NCBI GenBank assembly: GCA_028279515.1 | Contig: JANQNQ010000005.1 | Span: 248,001-312,000, forward strand | Length of the DNA: 64,000 nt | From: Flavobacteriaceae bacterium | Lineage (GTDB): Bacteria > Bacteroidota > Bacteroidia > Flavobacteriales > Flavobacteriaceae | Reading direction: 5' to 3' | Shown here: positions 61,154 to 64,000 of the stretch, in pieces | Position numbering within the stretch: the first letter of the stretch is position 1 | Layout: each line of letters begins with the position of its first letter | Program-made: the position numbers and the translations under genes | The notes under the pieces: model-generated | The model's database searches: none | Told to the model about the DNA's origin: nothing | The model's input: the letters and a program-made list of their open reading frames with translations, nothing else

Positions 61154-62068
61154 TTAATGAGATATTTCTAAATCGTAATATCGTACGCTGGCAAAAGCGC
61201 CTTCGTCCCTTGTTTGAAAGTAGTTTCCTGCCTTGAAATAGTTTTCAAAGATTCCCCATTTTCGCATATGGACATTTTCGTACACTTTAAATTCGTTATT
61301 GTTTAATGCAACCACCATCTTGCCTTCTGAAACTTTCACTTCTAAACGGAACTTTTTAAACCCCACTTCTTCTTTGAAAGTGTGGCCTTTGTCATCTCCC
61401 CAGGCATCTTCATGAAGCATTTCTGTTTCGGTGGCGCCTAAATTTTTCAACACTTTGGTTTTTACTCGAATTTTTCCGTCTTTCCAATAGATCTTTAGAA
61501 TAGGTGGTGCATTGTGATCTTTTTGACCAATACGCTCCTTTTGTTCATCTGTGAGACGACCATGGATCTGCATAATGATAACCCTGTGATACTTGCCGTT
61601 TTTATCTCTAGAGATTTTGTCAATGGCGAGCTTTCCTTTCATGGTTCCTCCCTGCTTGAACGTCCAGTTGGTCGAATTGCTCCCAGGCACCATTTGCTCT
61701 CTGAGCTCTGACCTCGAGTATTTGGTGTTTGCTGTTGTTGCCTTACTCGGAAATGCATGGAAGACCAAGGCGCCTCGTACAGAATCATTGTACATATAGG
61801 GCTTAAGTACTTCGTTATTCGCATAATCAGAGATTTCAGGAGGTGATACCTCTATCGGTTTTTTACCATTTCCTGCCGGAATCGTTACTTTCCAATGCGA
61901 CAGGTCAATATCAGGCAACTTGTACTTCTTTTTCTTCTTCTTCTTTTTGCGTTTTTCCTTCTTGACATTCGATTCTGTAACGCTGCTTTCCTGCGCGTGG
62001 CAAGCAGCGTTAACAGCTATAAATACTATTACTAAAAAGGGCAATATATTTCTTTGAATGTTCTTCAT
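61154..62068 (-). CDS. PL7 alginate lyase, exported, with poly-lysine linker
   Basis: 304 aa. The signal peptide ends in NAACHAQ, with a possible lipobox Cys23. A linker at 36-50 is almost pure Lys (KKEKRKKKKKKKK). The PL7 jelly-roll has its three marks: SRSELREQ (118-125), MQIHGR (166-171, the QIH version) and YFKAGNYFQ (277-285). It cleaves alginate by beta-elimination; QIH is often tied to guluronate-containing substrate, from memory. It lies 8 bp after the PKD lipoprotein gene and thus in the susCD-type transcript. Confidence 0.93.
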   Translation of the reverse strand: MKNIQRNILPFLVIVFIAVNAACHAQESSVTESNVKKEKRKKKKKKKKYKLPDIDLSHWKVTIPAGNGKKPIEVSPPEISDYANNEVLKPYMYNDSVRGALVFHAFPSKATTANTKYSRSELREQMVPGSNSTNWTFKQGGTMKGKLAIDKISRDKNGKYHRVIIMQIHGRLTDEQKERIGQKDHNAPPILKIYWKDGKIRVKTKVLKNLGATETEMLHEDAWGDDKGHTFKEEVGFKKFRLEVKVSEGKMVVALNNNEFKVYENVHMRKWGIFENYFKAGNYFQTRDEGAFASVRYYDLEISH

Positions 62069-62076
62069 TTGACGTA

Positions 62077-63078
62077 TTAATCGTTAATGGCTGTGATGGT
62101 CACAGAATCAACGCGGATTTCTTCATCTCCGCTATTATAACCGAAGTCACCTCCGCCACCGCCTGTAGCGGGTCCTCCAATTCCTCTTATAAAGAGGGCA
62201 ACACTGTCATTGGCCCCTGCATTAAAGTTATACGTATATGTGATATAACTGTCGTCATTGGGATTTGAGATGGACTCGTTCAAGAGGTTGTTTCCAGCCT
62301 CTTCCAATTGTGAAACAGAAGTGTATCCATAATTATCTTGCGGAAAGTCAACGGTATCGGTATAGTAGGTTGGGGTATAACCATCTGCATAACCAGCACC
62401 CGCTAATACTCTTACTTCCAACATGCTAGGAAATGAACCTCCTGCCGGACTTTTAAAGGATGCCAGGACTTGAATGGTATAATCTGCGTTTGGTGTAACT
62501 GCAAACTCTTGATATACATGGTCTGGCTCATTGTTGTCAAATTTAACCACGTTGTCAGAACCGCCATTTCCAGAGCTCGACTCTCCCTGATCTCCAACAC
62601 TCTTGTTGATCCAAGCAGAGCATGAACAATCAGACCCTGAGGATTTAGGAAGCTTGTTAAAATCAGCGTTTATTAAAACCGGATCCGGAACGTTAGGCTC
62701 TTCGGGTTCAACTACCTCGACGATCTCAGAATAGGTGCTTACCACACCCAATGCGTCAGAAGCAGTAAGTGTCACGGTGTAAGATCCTTCTCCGGGATAG
62801 GTATTCACCCCGTCAACATCTGTTGAGGTATTGCCATCTCCAAAGTCCCAAGCATATGTTGTGGCACTGGTAGAAAGGTTGGCAAAAGTGTAATCTCTCC
62901 ATTCTTCACCTGAACCAGCTCCTTGCGTATATGAGAAGTCGGCCATGGGTGGTGTAGCATCGGCAATAGAGCCCTCTTCAGGGAGCTCATAGGAGCCAAA
63001 TTCGTCACAAGAATGTACGGCCAGTCCAACAACAACTGCTGTTGCGATTCCAATAATTTTTTTACTATATCGTATCAT
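62077..63078 (-). CDS. PKD-domain lipoprotein of the alginate locus
   Basis: 333 aa. The signal peptide ends in AVHSCDE (Cys24), a lipoprotein signal. A PKD domain (about 45-125) has YAWDFGDGNTSTDVDG and GEGSYTVTLTASDA. The C-terminal region (about 135-333) looks like a carbohydrate-binding jelly-roll (HVYQEFAVTPNADYTIQVLA) rich in Gly and Ser, but I cannot assign it to a CBM family. It is probably a surface glycan-binding protein, the equivalent of SusE/F here. It lies 15 bp after susD. Confidence 0.85.
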   Translation of the reverse strand: MIRYSKKIIGIATAVVVGLAVHSCDEFGSYELPEEGSIADATPPMADFSYTQGAGSGEEWRDYTFANLSTSATTYAWDFGDGNTSTDVDGVNTYPGEGSYTVTLTASDALGVVSTYSEIVEVVEPEEPNVPDPVLINADFNKLPKSSGSDCSCSAWINKSVGDQGESSSGNGGSDNVVKFDNNEPDHVYQEFAVTPNADYTIQVLASFKSPAGGSFPSMLEVRVLAGAGYADGYTPTYYTDTVDFPQDNYGYTSVSQLEEAGNNLLNESISNPNDDSYITYTYNFNAGANDSVALFIRGIGGPATGGGGGDFGYNSGDEEIRVDSVTITAIND

Positions 63079-63093
63079 GTCTCTGTGTTTTAA

Positions 63094-64000
63094 TTAGTAT
63101 CCTGGGTTTTGTGTCAAAACACCATTACTTAGGTTGATTTCTCTCTGCGGAATTGGCAGTAAAAGGTCTGATGCGTTAAAGCTATATCCATTGGCGGCCG
63201 AGAACGCCGAGAGCACTGTTTGTGCTTCGTTAAAGCGGATGAGGTCGAACAAGCGATGGTTCTCGAAAGCTAGTTCGACACGACGCTCGTCCATTAGCTC
63301 TTGTTTTGTAATGCTAGTGACGGCATCGGTAAGCCCTGCTCTGTCTCTAATTTGCTGAAAGGAGCTTAAGGCAGCAGCGGTCGAGGTATCGGTTCCTCCA
63401 GCCATGATGGCTTCTACGTGCATTAACAATACATCAGCATATCTTAGAACGATCCAGTCATTACCCGCTCTGGTTGGGTCACTCGATGTAGGAGCGATTC
63501 CTAAGGCATCATCCCCATCAGGTAAAAACTTGGCTACTTGAAATTGAGTAGGTTGTTCGGTGTCAACGCGATACGAATACAGCGTTCGGTTACCTCCCAA
63601 AGCATCTAGTGCGTTTCTAACATCGGCCGTGGTATAATTGACCCCACTTGTTCTACCTACGGCATTGAGCCATTCGGCAGAGAAGTTTTGACTGTCTTCT
63701 GAATCTGGGAAATAGCCAACAGCAAAAATGATCTCATTGTTCAGTTCGTTGTAGAATATATCCTTAAAGTTGGTTTCTAAAGAAAAACCACTTCCCATGA
63801 CAGCTTCGCACAAGCTTTGTGCTTCGACGTAGTTAGTGCCCAAGGTCAAGTATACTTTAGCGAGCATGGCTTGAGCCGCCGCTTTTGACCCACGCGTTTT
63901 ATAGGTGTTGTCAAGACCGCTTATGGCAATGTTTAGGTCTTCGACAATCAAGTCGTAGATGTCAGCCGTAGCAACTCTGGTGAATGAAACATCGGTGTCT
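63094..64000 (-). CDS. SusD/RagB-family lipoprotein, C-terminal part (runs off the window)
   Basis: About 302 codons are visible; the frame is open to the window edge (reading DTDVSFTRVATADIYDL before LIVEDLNIAISGL), so the TTG at 63951 is not the real start. SusD marks are SKAAAQAMLAKVYLTLG, NDWIVLRYADVLLMHVEAI and VELAFENHRLFDLIRFNEAQ, with the terminal LLPIPQREINLSNGVLTQNP. It should capture oligo-alginate at the cell surface. A susC partner is expected just beyond position 64000. Confidence 0.92.
   Translation of the reverse strand, partial: DTDVSFTRVATADIYDLIVEDLNIAISGLDNTYKTRGSKAAAQAMLAKVYLTLGTNYVEAQSLCEAVMGSGFSLETNFKDIFYNELNNEIIFAVGYFPDSEDSQNFSAEWLNAVGRTSGVNYTTADVRNALDALGGNRTLYSYRVDTEQPTQFQVAKFLPDGDDALGIAPTSSDPTRAGNDWIVLRYADVLLMHVEAIMAGGTDTSTAAALSSFQQIRDRAGLTDAVTSITKQELMDERRVELAFENHRLFDLIRFNEAQTVLSAFSAANGYSFNASDLLLPIPQREINLSNGVLTQNPGY

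Noticed and set aside
63094..63951. Complete 285-aa SusD gene starting at 63951
   Set aside because: The supposed start is a TTG inside the conserved SusD body; the frame stays open to 64000, so the gene is simply cut by the window.
19603..64000. Mobile genetic element or genomic island borders
   Set aside because: No integrase, transposase, tRNA gene or attachment-site duplication was seen; base composition looks even apart from short repeats.

Overview
The window looks like chromosomal DNA of a marine, polysaccharide-degrading member of the Flavobacteriia (phylum Bacteroidota). The grounds are SusC/SusD-type outer-membrane glycan importers, TAnnTTTG-like promoter elements, a mevalonate plus geranylgeranylglyceryl-phosphate lipid cluster, many short lipoproteins with N-terminal lipoboxes, few Shine-Dalgarno sites, and an alginate-degradation gene set. 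I see no rRNA, tRNA, phage, transposase or CRISPR array. Genus cannot be decided from what I can see.

Region 1 (1-19575) is a complete starch/maltodextrin utilisation locus. On the minus strand lie susC, susD, a susE-like lipoprotein with three repeated starch-binding-like modules, and the start of a secreted GH13 amylase. Divergently on the plus strand lie a LacI regulator, an MFS maltose permease, beta-phosphoglucomutase, GH65 maltose phosphorylase, a GH13 cyclomaltodextrinase-like enzyme, a lipoprotein esterase, a GH31 alpha-glucosidase and a GH13 lipoprotein amylase, closed by a terminator. Maltodextrins would enter through SusCD, be trimmed in the periplasm, and maltose would be phosphorolysed in the cytoplasm.

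Region 2 (19578-28168) is mostly housekeeping: a glycerophosphodiesterase, a BaiN-like flavoprotein, a secreted NTF2-like protein, TspO, then a mevalonate decarboxylase - GHMP kinase - UbiA prenyltransferase - nitrilase run and an RluB-like protein that appears to lack its catalytic aspartate.

Region 3 (28154-40153) holds a tight minus-strand operon (flavoprotein reductase, NapH/CcoG-like ferredoxin membrane protein, YwqK-like repeat protein, DPM1-like and cellulose-synthase-like GT2 enzymes), a GT-C mannosyltransferase-like protein, and a plus-strand set (DUF547 protein, beta-barrel, GH113-like hydrolase, BamA-like barrel with no ordinary start codon). A 713-bp gap between two of these genes is packed with repeat hairpins.

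Region 4 (40150-55050) contains YceI, an AraC-type regulator, a sterol-desaturase/DUF547/TIGR04283 glycosyltransferase operon, a divergent TetR-controlled lipid-oxidation set (Mpo1-like, alpha/beta hydrolase, GMC oxidoreductase, old-yellow-enzyme-like), and an arsenosugar biosynthesis cluster (ArsM, purine nucleoside phosphorylase, TIGR04282 glycosyltransferase, rhodanese, ArsS, AhpD-like protein).

Region 5 (55250-64000) ends in an alginate locus, all on the minus strand: partial SusD, PKD lipoprotein, PL7 alginate lyase, FadR-type GntR regulator, hexuronate-type MFS permease, DEH-reductase-like SDR, KDG kinase and KDPG aldolase. Two sites matching the FadR-family operator pattern sit in front of the regulator gene and of the permease operon.
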